From assembly GCA_017883205.1 (NCBI GenBank), contig JADGNZ010000043.1:1-52464 (forward strand): DNA of 52,464 bases. The letters run 5' to 3'. This document shows, piece by piece, positions 32,976 through 40,962 of this stretch. A program made the translations under genes and the position numbers. The notes beneath the pieces are model-generated. The model was given only the letters and a program-made list of their open reading frames with translations. It had not been told where the DNA came from and did not search any database. Numbering within the stretch: position 1 is the stretch's first letter; each line of letters opens with the position of its first letter. The DNA comes from Thermoanaerobaculia bacterium. Lineage in GTDB: Bacteria > Acidobacteriota > Thermoanaerobaculia > Gp7-AA8.

Positions 32976-34982
32976 CTACACCGCGCTTGCGATTGCGTCC
33001 ACCAGCTCCCTCGGCTCGATCGGTTTGAACAGATAGGCATCGAACGGGGTGTCGAGCATCCCGGCGCGGCCGGCGGGAAAGGCGCTCAGGGCGACGATCT
33101 TTTGGTTCGGCAGTTGCTCCCGGATCTTGCGCGCCAGCGTGTAGCCGTCCATGTGCGGCATGGCGATATCCGTAATGACGAGATCGGGAGTGAGGAGCTT
33201 GATCGCCTCCAGCGCTTGCGGTCCCGATGCCGTAGCCGTCACCTGCGCGCCTGCGCGGGTCAGCACCGTGTACACCAGTCTGCGGCTTTCCTCGTCATCA
33301 TCGACGAGAAGAATCGTCACGCCGCCGAGCTTCTTCGGAAGATCCTTGGCCGAGGGGAGCGCGGCGAAGACGATCGGCTCCGGACGCGATGAGGTCAGCG
33401 CTCCCAACGGCAGCGTGACCGTGAATGTGGCGCCCTGATCGCGGCCCGCACTCTCCGCCGCAACCGTCCCGCCGTGCGCCTCGACCAGGTAGTGGACGAT
33501 CGACAGCCCCAGACCCAATCCGCCATGAACGCGCGTGTTCGGATTCTCCGCCTGCCGGAATGGCTCGAACACATGCGGGAGAAAGCGCGGATCGATTCCC
33601 ACGCCGCTGTCCGTGACGTCGATTTGCAGATGGGACGACGTCCGCCGCGCACGAAGCATGATCCGGCCGCTCTTCGGCGTGAATTTCACGGCGTTCGTGA
33701 GGAGATTCCAGACCACCTGCTGCAGCCGTGTGGCGTCGGCGACGATCGACCCGAGCTGCGGCCCGAACGCCGTTTCGATGTGGACCATCTTTGCGTCCGC
33801 ACTCGGACTCACCGTCTCGACTGCTGCAGCGAGCACCTGTTCGATCTCGACATCTTCGACGGTCAGACGGAGTTTCCCCGAGACGATGCGCGATACGTCG
33901 AGTACGTCATCGATGAGCCGGGCCTGGAGCTGCGCACTGCGATTGATCGATCCGACCGCGTCCGCAAATCCCAGATCCTCGGGTTTCATGGTCGGAAGAA
34001 GACGCGCCCAGCCCAGAATCGAGGTCAGTGGCGTGCGCAGCTCGTGCGAGAGAGTCATCAGGAACTCGTCCTTGGCCCGGTTTGCTTCCTGCGCCACACG
34101 GAATGACGCCTCGGCGTGGCGGCGCTCTTCTTCCGCCTGCAGACGCGCTTCGCGCTGCTCCAGAAAGGCCTGCTGCACTTCCTCCGCCCGCTTCCGCTCC
34201 GTCATATCGCGCGTCACTTTCGTGAAACCGCGAAGCGTGCGGCGCTCATCGAAGACGGCGGTGATGACGACGTTCGCCCAGAAGCGCGTGCCGTTCTTTC
34301 GCAAGCGCCATCCTTCATCCTCGACGCTGCCACTCTCGCGCGCGATCTCGAGCTCGCGCGCGGGCTTCCCGTCACGCTTGTCCTCCTCGGGATAGAAAGC
34401 GGAGAAGTGATGGCCGATGATCTCGCGCGGCGCATAGCCCTTGATCCGCTCGGCGCCGGCGTTCCAGGTCATCACGTGACCCTCAGGATCGAGAAGGAAG
34501 ATCGCGTAGTCCTTGACCGAGGCAACGAGCAGCCGGAACATCTCCTCGCTCTGCCGGAGCTGTTCGTCTGCTTCGCGCCGCTTCGACAGGTCACGCGTGA
34601 CCTCGCCGAAGCCGTGGAGCGTGCCGCTATCGTCGTACACGGCCGTGATGACGACGTTGGCCCAGAAGGGCGTGCCATCCTTGCGCAGCCGCCAACCCTC
34701 TTCCTCGAAGCGGCCGGTCGCCCGCGCGACATCCAGCTCCATCGCCGGCTTGCCGCTCCGAATGTCCGCCTCGGGATAGAAAACCGAGAAGTGCCGTCCG
34801 ATGATCTCCTGCGGCGCGTAGCCCTTGATGCGCTCGGCACCAGCGTTCCACGTCATGATCGTCCCGCTCGGATCGAGAAAAAAGATCGCGTAGTCCTTCA
34901 CCGAGGCAACGAGCAACCGGAACGTCTCCTCGCTCTGCTGCAGACGCGCCTCGGCATTGTGTCGTTGATCCGTTTCAGTCAT
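32976..34982 (-). CDS. hybrid sensor histidine kinase with two PAS domains and a receiver
   Basis: 668 residues from the ATG chosen (MTETDQRHNAEARLQQSEE); the frame opens 29 codons earlier without clear support. Two closely similar PAS domains (about 15-125 and 140-255) share VKDYAIFFLDP-type starts and WNAGAERIKGYAP. The HisKA motif MTLSHELRTPL carries the phosphorylated His near 311. The HATPase motifs follow, and a receiver from about 545 has its Asp in LVITDIAMPHMDG near 601. It is cytoplasmic, with no transmembrane helix, so it senses an internal signal. No dedicated output regulator is adjacent; a single-domain receiver lies 3 kb away. Confidence 0.95.
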   Translation of the reverse strand: MTETDQRHNAEARLQQSEETFRLLVASVKDYAIFFLDPSGTIMTWNAGAERIKGYAPQEIIGRHFSVFYPEADIRSGKPAMELDVARATGRFEEEGWRLRKDGTPFWANVVITAVYDDSGTLHGFGEVTRDLSKRREADEQLRQSEEMFRLLVASVKDYAIFLLDPEGHVMTWNAGAERIKGYAPREIIGHHFSAFYPEEDKRDGKPARELEIARESGSVEDEGWRLRKNGTRFWANVVITAVFDERRTLRGFTKVTRDMTERKRAEEVQQAFLEQREARLQAEEERRHAEASFRVAQEANRAKDEFLMTLSHELRTPLTSILGWARLLPTMKPEDLGFADAVGSINRSAQLQARLIDDVLDVSRIVSGKLRLTVEDVEIEQVLAAAVETVSPSADAKMVHIETAFGPQLGSIVADATRLQQVVWNLLTNAVKFTPKSGRIMLRARRTSSHLQIDVTDSGVGIDPRFLPHVFEPFRQAENPNTRVHGGLGLGLSIVHYLVEAHGGTVAAESAGRDQGATFTVTLPLGALTSSRPEPIVFAALPSAKDLPKKLGGVTILLVDDDEESRRLVYTVLTRAGAQVTATASGPQALEAIKLLTPDLVITDIAMPHMDGYTLARKIREQLPNQKIVALSAFPAGRAGMLDTPFDAYLFKPIEPRELVDAIASAV

Positions 34983-35109
34983 CGTCCGTTCGGCAGGGAA
35001 GGGTATCCCGAGTGACCAGCCTGGAACCAATGCACTCAAAGAGCGCGCCATGGGATGGAGGCACCTCACGCTCCCCCTCGACGGGACGATCTGCCGTCAT
35101 CGTCTAAGA

Positions 35110-35140
35110 ACGGATGTGGGTGATTCTTTCGCGCGAAGCG
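35110..35140. repeat. direct repeat A (GGTGATTCTTTCGCGCGAAG)
   Basis: A 31-bp segment nearly identical to 35688-35717. It contains the self-complementary core TTCGCGCGAA. The two copies flank the hypothetical gene at 35193-35645 in the same orientation. Confidence 0.85.
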
Positions 35141-35192
35141 AAGGCTACCAAATCGGTCGGGGACGAGAGGGGGTCGTATCGGAAAAATCAGC

Positions 35193-35645
35193 TTAATGGA
35201 GACGGAGCAGCGGCTTCGCCGTCCCATCCTCGAAGATCAACTCCGTTTCACCGTCGGGGCTGATCGTCTCGGCCATGAGGTGCGGTCTGTGGCCGCGGAG
35301 CGCATCGCAGATTCGGTCATGCAGCGCGTCGAAGGACATCGCCGCATACTCGGCTCCCGAAAGCACAACGAGCGGACCGATGTACTCCTGTCCGATCTTC
35401 TCGGTCCGCTCGCGAACGATCACGACTGCGCGAAGCGGCGTCGCTGCGTCGTCGTCATCACTTATCGCAATGGCGGGAGGGAGGAAGCTGCTGTAGGGAT
35501 CGCCGGCCTCGTAGCCGTGGCCCTCTGTTGGTGTGCCGATGTGGCCCGGCACCCCCTGAGCGATCACAGTCTCCCATTCGCAGCCGAAGTACGAATCGCC
35601 AAGGGCGGGGAACTTGAGAATCCAAAGCGTGGCGTAGATGCTCAT
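35193..35645 (-). CDS. hypothetical protein, single-gene cassette between direct repeats
   Basis: 150 residues from the ATG chosen, with GGGAG five bases upstream; the frame opens 46 codons earlier through repeat DNA. It has no signal peptide or membrane segment. The N terminus MSIYATLWILKFPALGDSYF resembles small SUKH/DUF-type beta proteins, and the body is acidic (ISDDDDAATPLRAVV) with a closing PDGETELIFEDGTAKPLLRL. I do not recognise a family. It sits between two direct repeats (35110-35140 and 35688-35717), which suggests a small acquired cassette. Confidence 0.7.
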   Translation of the reverse strand: MSIYATLWILKFPALGDSYFGCEWETVIAQGVPGHIGTPTEGHGYEAGDPYSSFLPPAIAISDDDDAATPLRAVVIVRERTEKIGQEYIGPLVVLSGAEYAAMSFDALHDRICDALRGHRPHLMAETISPDGETELIFEDGTAKPLLRLH

Positions 35646-35687
35646 CGGTGCTCCCTCAGTGAAGGGCCGTATCGTGATCGTTAACAA

Positions 35688-35717
35688 ACGGATGAGGTGA
35701 TTCTTTCGCGCGAAGCG
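35688..35717. repeat. direct repeat B (GGTGATTCTTTCGCGCGAAG)
   Basis: The second copy of the repeat at 35110-35140, shorter by one base. It is followed by nested palindromes (CCGCTTTG with CAAAGCGG, and GCGGTGGCTGCGCCACCGC) up to about 35785. I see no gene between 35718 and 35924. Confidence 0.85.
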
Positions 35718-35924
35718 CTTTGGGGGTGGCGCCAACCACCGCTTTGAATCACGCGCCACAAAGCGGTGGCTGCGCCACCGCACTCCACAGCGACTTCGTC
35801 GCGAAAAGAAATGTTACTGAATCGCTTGACAGCACGTCGGGCAGCACCGCCGAGGGCCGGGGACTTGAGACCAAAGCGTGCGCAGGCGTTGACGTACGTA
35901 AGCCTCGGGGCGCACGCTACGACC

Positions 35925-36162
35925 ATGGGAAAGCGCATCACCGCCTCGCATCTTCGCCAGAACATCTACCGCATCCTTGATGAGGTGATCGAAACCGGAC
36001 GGCCTGTTGAGATTACACGGAAGGGCAGTGTCGTGCGCATCGAGGCAACCCGGCAGGAGAGGAGCATCTTCGAGACTCTGACGCCGCATCCCGATCGCTG
36101 GCGACTCTGAAGATCTCGTGCACATCGACTGGTCGCCGGAGTGGAAACGTGATCTACCTTGA
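35925..36162 (+). pseudogene. frameshifted Phd/YefM-type antitoxin
   Basis: The open frame 35925-36110 encodes 61 residues: MGKRITASHLRQNIYRILDE, then GRPVEITRKGSVVRIEATRQ. This is a Phd/YefM antitoxin N-terminal half. It stops early after HPDRWRL. The adjacent frame then reads GDSEDLVHIDWSPEWKRDLP and stops at 36160-36162, which is the C-terminal signature of these antitoxins (GDPEDLVHIDWS). One base change in or near 36085-36095 would rejoin them. The reconstructed gene overlaps the downstream toxin start by 14 bp, as is usual. Confidence 0.75.
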
Positions 36163-36240
36163 GACACATGGTCGTGGCGTTCCTTTACGAGGAACGCCGG
36201 GGCTTAACTCCCTCCCTCTCGAGATCGCTGATCGCTGTGG
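36149..36240 (+). pseudogene. truncated, frameshifted PIN toxin (VapC-like) remnant
   Basis: From the GTG at 36149 the frame reads VIYLETH, the start of a PIN toxin (MIYLDTH). One base later a second frame reads VVAFLYEERRGLTPSLSRSL, which is the expected continuation (VVxWLY...). A single extra G near 36170 separates them. Homology ends near 36240, where a membrane protein gene on the other strand begins, so more than half of the toxin is missing. Confidence 0.72.
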
Positions 36241-36246
36241 GTCCCC

Positions 36247-36693
36247 TCACCGCCGCCGCCATAGCGATAACCCAAGTCCGAAAACCAGCAGTGTCAGTTG
36301 GATGAGGTTGACGACGAATGCCGGTGGGGCTCCTGTCGTGACGAGGGGGATGAACTGAACGACCACTCTTCCGCCGAGGTGCTGCAGCAGGAGCAGTGCG
36401 AACAGGAAGGGAACCATGCTGCGGTAGCGGACCAGGGCGAATACGCACAGCGCGCCAATGATGATGTGCGAGAGCCCGAGGAGGGCCCAGAGCGCGACGA
36501 ACGACTGTGCGGCGGCGACCGGGTAGGTGTCGAGAGGGATTCCGTCGGCGCCGGTCATCACAGCGCGGCCGTTGATGATGGAGTTGACGCCGATGACGCA
36601 CTTCATCAACGTGAACAGGCCGAAGAGCCAGAGCGCGAGTTTGTGCCCGCGATAGTTGTTGTCGAAAGACTTCGGCAGTAGGAGCTCGAACAT
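36247..36693 (-). CDS. small four-helix membrane protein
   Basis: 148 residues with about four hydrophobic segments: LALWLFGLFTLMKCVIGV, SFVALWALLGLSHIIIGALCVF, SMVPFLFALLLLQ and AFVVNLIQLTLLVFGLGLSL. The C terminus is basic (WRRR). It is a polytopic inner-membrane protein of unknown function. Its stop side abuts the truncated toxin, so the toxin gene may have been cut by the event that placed this gene here. Confidence 0.8.
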   Translation of the reverse strand: MFELLLPKSFDNNYRGHKLALWLFGLFTLMKCVIGVNSIINGRAVMTGADGIPLDTYPVAAAQSFVALWALLGLSHIIIGALCVFALVRYRSMVPFLFALLLLQHLGGRVVVQFIPLVTTGAPPAFVVNLIQLTLLVFGLGLSLWRRR

Positions 36694-36785
36694 GGTGAAA
36701 GGTACGTGACGTGAGATCGAGAGTTTCTACGGACCGGCTGAAAAAGCAGATCACCTCAGAGACGCAGAGAGCACTGAGGAAAGCC

Positions 36786-37961
36786 CTATCCCTTCACACA
36801 AACGAACTGCTTCAGGATCGCCACCGTTCGCACGAGGTCGGATTGATTGCGCATCACGTCTTCGATGTTCTTGTACGCGCCGGGGATTTCGTCGAGCACG
36901 CCGCTGTCCTTGCGGCACTCCACGCCTCGCGTTTGGGCGATGAGGTCGGCGTTCGTGAATGTTCTCTTGGCGGCCGCGCGCGACATGCGGCGGCCGGCGC
37001 CGTGGGAGCATGACTGGAAGCTCTCCGGATTGCCGAGGCCTTCGACGATGTAGGAACGCGTTCCCATGCTGCCGGGAATGATGCCGAGAACGCCGGCGCC
37101 GGCGCGGATGGCGCCTTTGCGCGTGATGATGACTTTCTCGCCGAAGTGCGTCTCGCGCGCGAGGTAGTTGTGATGACAGTTGACCGGCTCGTCCAGCGTG
37201 AGATGCGGGAAGTGATGACGAAGATTGCGGACCACCTCTTCCAGGATGAGCAGGCGGTTCTTCGATGCGTACTCCTGCGCGAACTCGACGTCGGCTACGT
37301 AGGCATCGAACTCCGGCGTCGCTTCGTCGAGGTACGCGAGGTCGGGATCGGCGAGGTGGATCTGCGCCTGCTTCGCGATCTCCTTGGCCCGCTTCATATG
37401 TCCCTCAGCGATCGTCTTGCCGAAGTTGCGCGATCCGCTGTGCAGCATGATCCAGACGGAATCGCTCTCGTCGTGGCACAGCTCGATGAAGTGATTCCCG
37501 CCGCCGAGCGTCCCCAGTTGGGCAAGCTGGCGCGCACTGATCTTCGCCGCCATATCCGCTGGAGCGCGGCGCAGCCATGAGGAGGCGCCGCTCGTGGAGT
37601 CGTTGTGCGATCCGCCGGGACCGTTCCCGACCGGCACGCCGCGCTCGATGGCCTTGCGGAGCTTGGCGGCAACGCCGTCGCCGAAATCGAACGAGGTCAG
37701 GTTCGTACGAACGGCGGCCATGCCGCAACCGATGTCGACGCCGACCGCGGCGGGACAGATCGCTCCTTTTGTGGCGATAACCGACCCGACGGTCGCACCC
37801 TTGCCGAGGTGAACGTCGGGCATGGCCGCAACGTGATGGAACACGAACGGAAGGTTCGCGATATTCACGAGCTGATCGAGCGATTGCGACTCGACCTGAT
37901 CTAGCGGAGCCCAGATCTTGATCGGAACACGCGCTTTGTTGACTTCGCCAAGAATGGGCAT
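36786..37961 (-). CDS. rtcB: RNA-splicing ligase RtcB
   Basis: 391 residues. Family motifs are VFHHVAAMPDVHLGKGATVG, VGVDIGCGM, GTLGGGNHFIEL, MLHSGSRNFGK, and SCSHGAGRRMSR containing the His that becomes guanylylated (near 318). RtcB joins 2',3'-cyclic phosphate or 3'-phosphate ends to 5'-OH ends of RNA, using GTP and manganese, in RNA repair. The length is on the short side of the family, yet all motifs are present. No archease or RtcA gene is adjacent. Confidence 0.97.
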   Translation of the reverse strand: MPILGEVNKARVPIKIWAPLDQVESQSLDQLVNIANLPFVFHHVAAMPDVHLGKGATVGSVIATKGAICPAAVGVDIGCGMAAVRTNLTSFDFGDGVAAKLRKAIERGVPVGNGPGGSHNDSTSGASSWLRRAPADMAAKISARQLAQLGTLGGGNHFIELCHDESDSVWIMLHSGSRNFGKTIAEGHMKRAKEIAKQAQIHLADPDLAYLDEATPEFDAYVADVEFAQEYASKNRLLILEEVVRNLRHHFPHLTLDEPVNCHHNYLARETHFGEKVIITRKGAIRAGAGVLGIIPGSMGTRSYIVEGLGNPESFQSCSHGAGRRMSRAAAKRTFTNADLIAQTRGVECRKDSGVLDEIPGAYKNIEDVMRNQSDLVRTVAILKQFVCVKG

Positions 37962-37993
37962 GGGACTCTGTTAATGATGGCGGTGCCGCGTTT

Positions 37994-38205
37994 CTTCCTA
38001 CGCGGGTGTCGGTTTTCGGGGGTCGGGGGTCGGAGATAGCGTTACGCACGACCTCGCTAGCTGCGGGGAAGTCGGTACCCCGACACTCTTCCTACGCGGG
38101 TGTCGGGTATCGGGGGTCGGGGGTCGGAGATAGCGGTTACGCACGACCTCGCTAGCTGCGGGAAGCCGGTAACCCCGACACCCGACCCCCGATACCCGAC
38201 ACCCG
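37994..38205. repeat. tandem 94-bp duplication with GTCGGG inverted arms
   Basis: Copy 1 (37994-38087) and copy 2 (38088-38181) are nearly identical over about 94 bp, including CGGAGATAGC, TTACGCACGACC and CTCGCTAGCTGCGGG. A perfect 24-bp inverted repeat joins 38097-38120 and 38182-38205. The G-rich arm matches the family at 18779 and 19107. No gene was found in 37962-38251. Confidence 0.9.
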
Positions 38206-38251
38206 TCGCCACACCTGGCTTCACCGTTGCTTAGTCTGAATAACTCAGAAG

Positions 38252-38650
38252 GTGAAGGGTGTGTCTGACGAAGGAGAAGCGAACGACGGCGCGCGGCGCG
38301 CTCTGGTTGTCGACGACGATGCTGCAATCCGTATTCTCGTCTCGCGCATCCTCAGCCGGCGCGGATTTTTGGTGGACGCCGCTGCCGACGGCGCAGAGGC
38401 GATCGAGGATCTGCTGGAGCACGACTACGACCTGGTAACGCTCGACCTGATGATGCCGCGCATCGACGGATACGGCGTCGTGAAATATCTTCAGGAGCAC
38501 CAACCGGAACTGTTCAACCGGTTGATCGTGATGACTGCGTTCAGCCCGCACGCTCTGGAGAAGATCTGTCCGCCGGTGGTTCGCATCATCCACAAGCCAT
38601 TCGAGATCGACGAACTGGTGCGCGAAGCGGAGGAAGCGATCGCTTCGTGA
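38252..38650 (+). CDS. single-domain response regulator
   Basis: 132 residues made of one receiver domain. It opens ALVVDDDAAIRILVSRIL, has the phosphoryl-accepting Asp in LVTLDLMMPRIDGYGV, and a Thr in VMTAFSP and a Lys in IHKPFEI at the expected places. There is no output domain, so it would act by phosphotransfer or by binding a partner. The frame begins with GTG at 38252; the GTG at 38261 has an AAGG just before it and may be the real start. The hybrid kinase 3 kb away is a possible partner. It faces the end of the paralogue operon. Confidence 0.93.
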   Translation: MKGVSDEGEANDGARRALVVDDDAAIRILVSRILSRRGFLVDAAADGAEAIEDLLEHDYDLVTLDLMMPRIDGYGVVKYLQEHQPELFNRLIVMTAFSPHALEKICPPVVRIIHKPFEIDELVREAEEAIAS

Positions 38651-38672
38651 CGGCCGCTGATGATGCACATCC

Positions 38673-38727
38673 ACCACAGAGCCGCAGCGGCCACGAGAAC
38701 CTCGGTGACTTCTGCGTCTCTGTGGTT
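38673..38727. repeat. degenerate AACCACAGAG hairpin
   Basis: ACCACAGAGCCGCAG (38673-38687) pairs imperfectly with CTGCGTCTCTGTGGTT (38712-38727). It is a worn member of the family at 17990 and 22963 and lies between two convergent genes, where it could end transcription. Confidence 0.65.
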
Positions 38728-38738
38728 ATGAACGTCCT

Positions 38739-39443
38739 TCAGAGATTGGCCAGGGTTACGTTGAGGGAGCCGTCCGGCGGAGTCAGATTGACGACGTATA
38801 TGAACGAAGCTCCCCAGTTGAATTGAAAGGTGTAAGCGTTGACGACGGTAGTGGCGAAATAGCCCGGGGGAGGCGCGTTGCCTGTTCCGGGGCCGCTGTT
38901 CACCGTGTAATTGAGAGCGATGAGGTAGCCGTTATTGCCGGCTGCATCTGCCGGTCCGCCGAGGATCGCTACATTGCTGATGTTCGCCGAGGGCACCTCC
39001 ATCAGCAACTGCATCCAGGCCATCTGCGAGGAACCTTGCGCCGCTTGCATGGAGTTGAGCGTGACCGGCGTGCCGAACGGAAGCGGCACCGGAGTAATGC
39101 CGGGAATGCCCGGTCCGATCGCCTGAATCATGATCGGAACGTCCTGGGGCGCGCTGACATTCGTGAGCGTGAGCGCCTGGCTCTGCCAATTGTTGGCCGT
39201 CAGAGTCGGATACGGGGTTAAGGCCGGAATCGTCAGCAACTGGGGTGCTGATCCACCGCTGGTAATGGCGAGCGTGCCGGAGTTGTTGACGGTTGCCAGA
39301 TCTTTCGCCGCGATGATCATCGTTCCGAGCGGCGTCTGCGGCATCGTCGCACTCTGCGCGACCTGCAGGACCATCGGGGAACCGTCCCACTGGGTGTTGT
39401 GAGTGTTCTGTCCCAACCTCTGAATTGCATCTTCGTTTGCCAT
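38739..39443 (-). CDS. paralogue D of the four-member 235-residue family
   Basis: 234 residues from the ATG chosen (MANEDAIQRLG), with AAGGAG about eight bases upstream; a longer frame running in from upstream is antisense-like. Family landmarks are QWDGSPM, MPQTPLGT, NNSGTLAITSGG, GPGIPGITP, LGGPADAAGNNGY and GYFATTVVNAYTFQFNWG. It is the most diverged of the four, with NVSAPQDVPI where the others have NVSANxDTP. No signal peptide or membrane segment is seen. The fold looks all-beta. It is the last gene of the unit. Function unknown. Confidence 0.85.
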   Translation of the reverse strand: MANEDAIQRLGQNTHNTQWDGSPMVLQVAQSATMPQTPLGTMIIAAKDLATVNNSGTLAITSGGSAPQLLTIPALTPYPTLTANNWQSQALTLTNVSAPQDVPIMIQAIGPGIPGITPVPLPFGTPVTLNSMQAAQGSSQMAWMQLLMEVPSANISNVAILGGPADAAGNNGYLIALNYTVNSGPGTGNAPPPGYFATTVVNAYTFQFNWGASFIYVVNLTPPDGSLNVTLANL

Positions 39444-39456
39444 GACCCACTCTCCT

Positions 39457-40167
39457 TCAGAGCGCCCGCAATGTGAGTTTGATACCGCTGCTGTTGAGGG
39501 CCGACATGTTCGCGGCGAAGATCGGCACCGCGCCGCAATTGAACTGGAGGGTGTAGCTGTTGCTCGTCGTCGTCGCGTAGTAGCCCGCCGGTGGTGGTGG
39601 TCCGGTGGGGCCGGAGTTACTACCGTAGTTAATACCAAAGACGTAGCCGTTGTTGCCGGTGCCGTCGACGGGTCCGCCGATGACGGCCAGAACGCCGAGG
39701 GAACTGTCAATAGAGGCGATCACTAGCTGCATCCACTGAGCTGACGTCGCCCCTTGCGCGGTTTGCCCCGGCCCTACAGCGAGGGTTGTACCGGTGTTCA
39801 ATGTCAGCGGGGTCGGTCCCGGAATGCCGCGGCCGATTGCCTGAATCCCGAACGGCGTGTCGCTGTTCGCGCTGACGTTGGTGATGCTCAAGTTGTTCGC
39901 ATTCCAGTTGTTGACGACTATCGAAGGCTGCAGCGACGGCATCACATTGTTGTAGAAAATGGGTGCTGCTCCGCCCGAAGTGACGCCGAGCGTTCCGGCG
40001 TTGTTCTGGGTTGCGACATTGCGGTAGGAAAAGATCATCGTGCCGTTCGATGTTTGCGGCATGTTGGCGCTTTGATTGACGAGGAGGGTGATCGGCGAGC
40101 CGTCCCAGGCCGCGATAACGACATTTTGCCCGAGAAGCTCGTACGGAAAAGTTGCCGCCGCGCTCAT
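39457..40167 (-). CDS. paralogue C of the four-member 235-residue family
   Basis: 236 residues. Landmarks: AWDGSPITLLVNQS, MPQTSNGT, NNAGTLGVTSGG, NNLSITNVSANSDTP, GRGIPGPTP, AQWMQL, IGGPVDGTGNNGY and GYYATTTSNSYTLQFN. The usual Trp in FNWG is Cys here (FNCG). It lies 13 bp from the next gene on the same strand. It has no signal peptide and no membrane helix, and an all-beta fold is likely. I know of no family with these motifs. Confidence 0.87.
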   Translation of the reverse strand: MSAAATFPYELLGQNVVIAAWDGSPITLLVNQSANMPQTSNGTMIFSYRNVATQNNAGTLGVTSGGAAPIFYNNVMPSLQPSIVVNNWNANNLSITNVSANSDTPFGIQAIGRGIPGPTPLTLNTGTTLAVGPGQTAQGATSAQWMQLVIASIDSSLGVLAVIGGPVDGTGNNGYVFGINYGSNSGPTGPPPPAGYYATTTSNSYTLQFNCGAVPIFAANMSALNSSGIKLTLRAL

Positions 40168-40180
40168 GTCGTCCCATCCA

Positions 40181-40906
40181 CTACAGAGCGATCAGGATAA
40201 CTTTTGCCACCGACGCCGTGTATGGCGACATGTTCACGACATAAACGCTGGCGCCCGCCCAATTGAACTGAAACGTGTAGCTGTTGCTCGTCGTGGTCGC
40301 ATAGTAGCCGGCGGGCGGAGTCGGGCCGCCGGGGCCGCTGTTCGTCGTCGCATTTACTGCGAATACGTAACCGTTGTTTCCGCTGCTGTCGACGGGGCCG
40401 CCGATGACCGCGAAGATGCAAAGACTCGGCGTGTTGCTGACCATCTGCAGTTGCATCCACTGCGGCGCGGTCTTACCCATTGCGCTCTGGCCGGGCGCGA
40501 GGGAGACGCCCTGGGGGCTCGTCGGAAGGTTGAGCGAGCTCTGGCCGGGAACGCCCGGTCCATAGGCGAAGATGTAGATGGGCGTGTCGTTGTTTGCGCT
40601 GACGTTCGACACGCTGAGGTTGTTGGCCTGCCAGTTGTTCATCCACATCGACGGCTGCTGGACGTTTGCCGGTGCCGTGACGAACGACGGAGCGCTGCCG
40701 CCCGAAGTGACGCCGAGCGTGCCGGAATTGTTGAGCGTCCCGACGTTGACCCAGCCCAGGATCATCGTGCCGTTCGCGGTCTGCGGCATTAGAGCGTTCT
40801 GGCCGACGAGCAGCGTCATTCCCGTGCCGTTCCAGGACACCACCGTAGGGGCGGCGCCGGCGAGTCGTGCGAAGCTGGACCGTGCGATCTTTCTCAATGC
40901 CGGCAT
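40181..40906 (-). CDS. paralogue B of the four-member 235-residue family
   Basis: 241 residues from the ATG chosen (MPALRKIARSSFARLAGAAP), with GAGGAA just upstream; the open frame extends into paralogue A but in a non-family reading. Landmarks: SWNGTGMTLLVGQN, MPQTANGT, NNSGTLGVTSGG, NNLSVSNVSANNDTP, GPGVPGQSS, PQWMQL, IGGPVDSSGNNGY and GYYATTTSNSYTFQFNW. The N terminus has a short basic stretch not present in A or C. Function unknown. Confidence 0.87.
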   Translation of the reverse strand: MPALRKIARSSFARLAGAAPTVVSWNGTGMTLLVGQNALMPQTANGTMILGWVNVGTLNNSGTLGVTSGGSAPSFVTAPANVQQPSMWMNNWQANNLSVSNVSANNDTPIYIFAYGPGVPGQSSLNLPTSPQGVSLAPGQSAMGKTAPQWMQLQMVSNTPSLCIFAVIGGPVDSSGNNGYVFAVNATTNSGPGGPTPPAGYYATTTSNSYTFQFNWAGASVYVVNMSPYTASVAKVILIAL

Positions 40907-40922
40907 GCTGTTCCTCGCTGCA

Positions 40923-40950
40923 ACCGGCCCCGGCATCTGCCGGGGCCGGT
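40923..40950. terminator. perfect 12-bp hairpin between paralogues A and B
   Basis: ACCGGCCCCGGC-ATCT-GCCGGGGCCGGT. It is the only strong hairpin inside the paralogue operon. No T tract follows, so it may attenuate transcription or stabilise an mRNA end, setting A apart from B to D. Confidence 0.55.
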
Positions 40951-40962
40951 CAGGAATACGGA

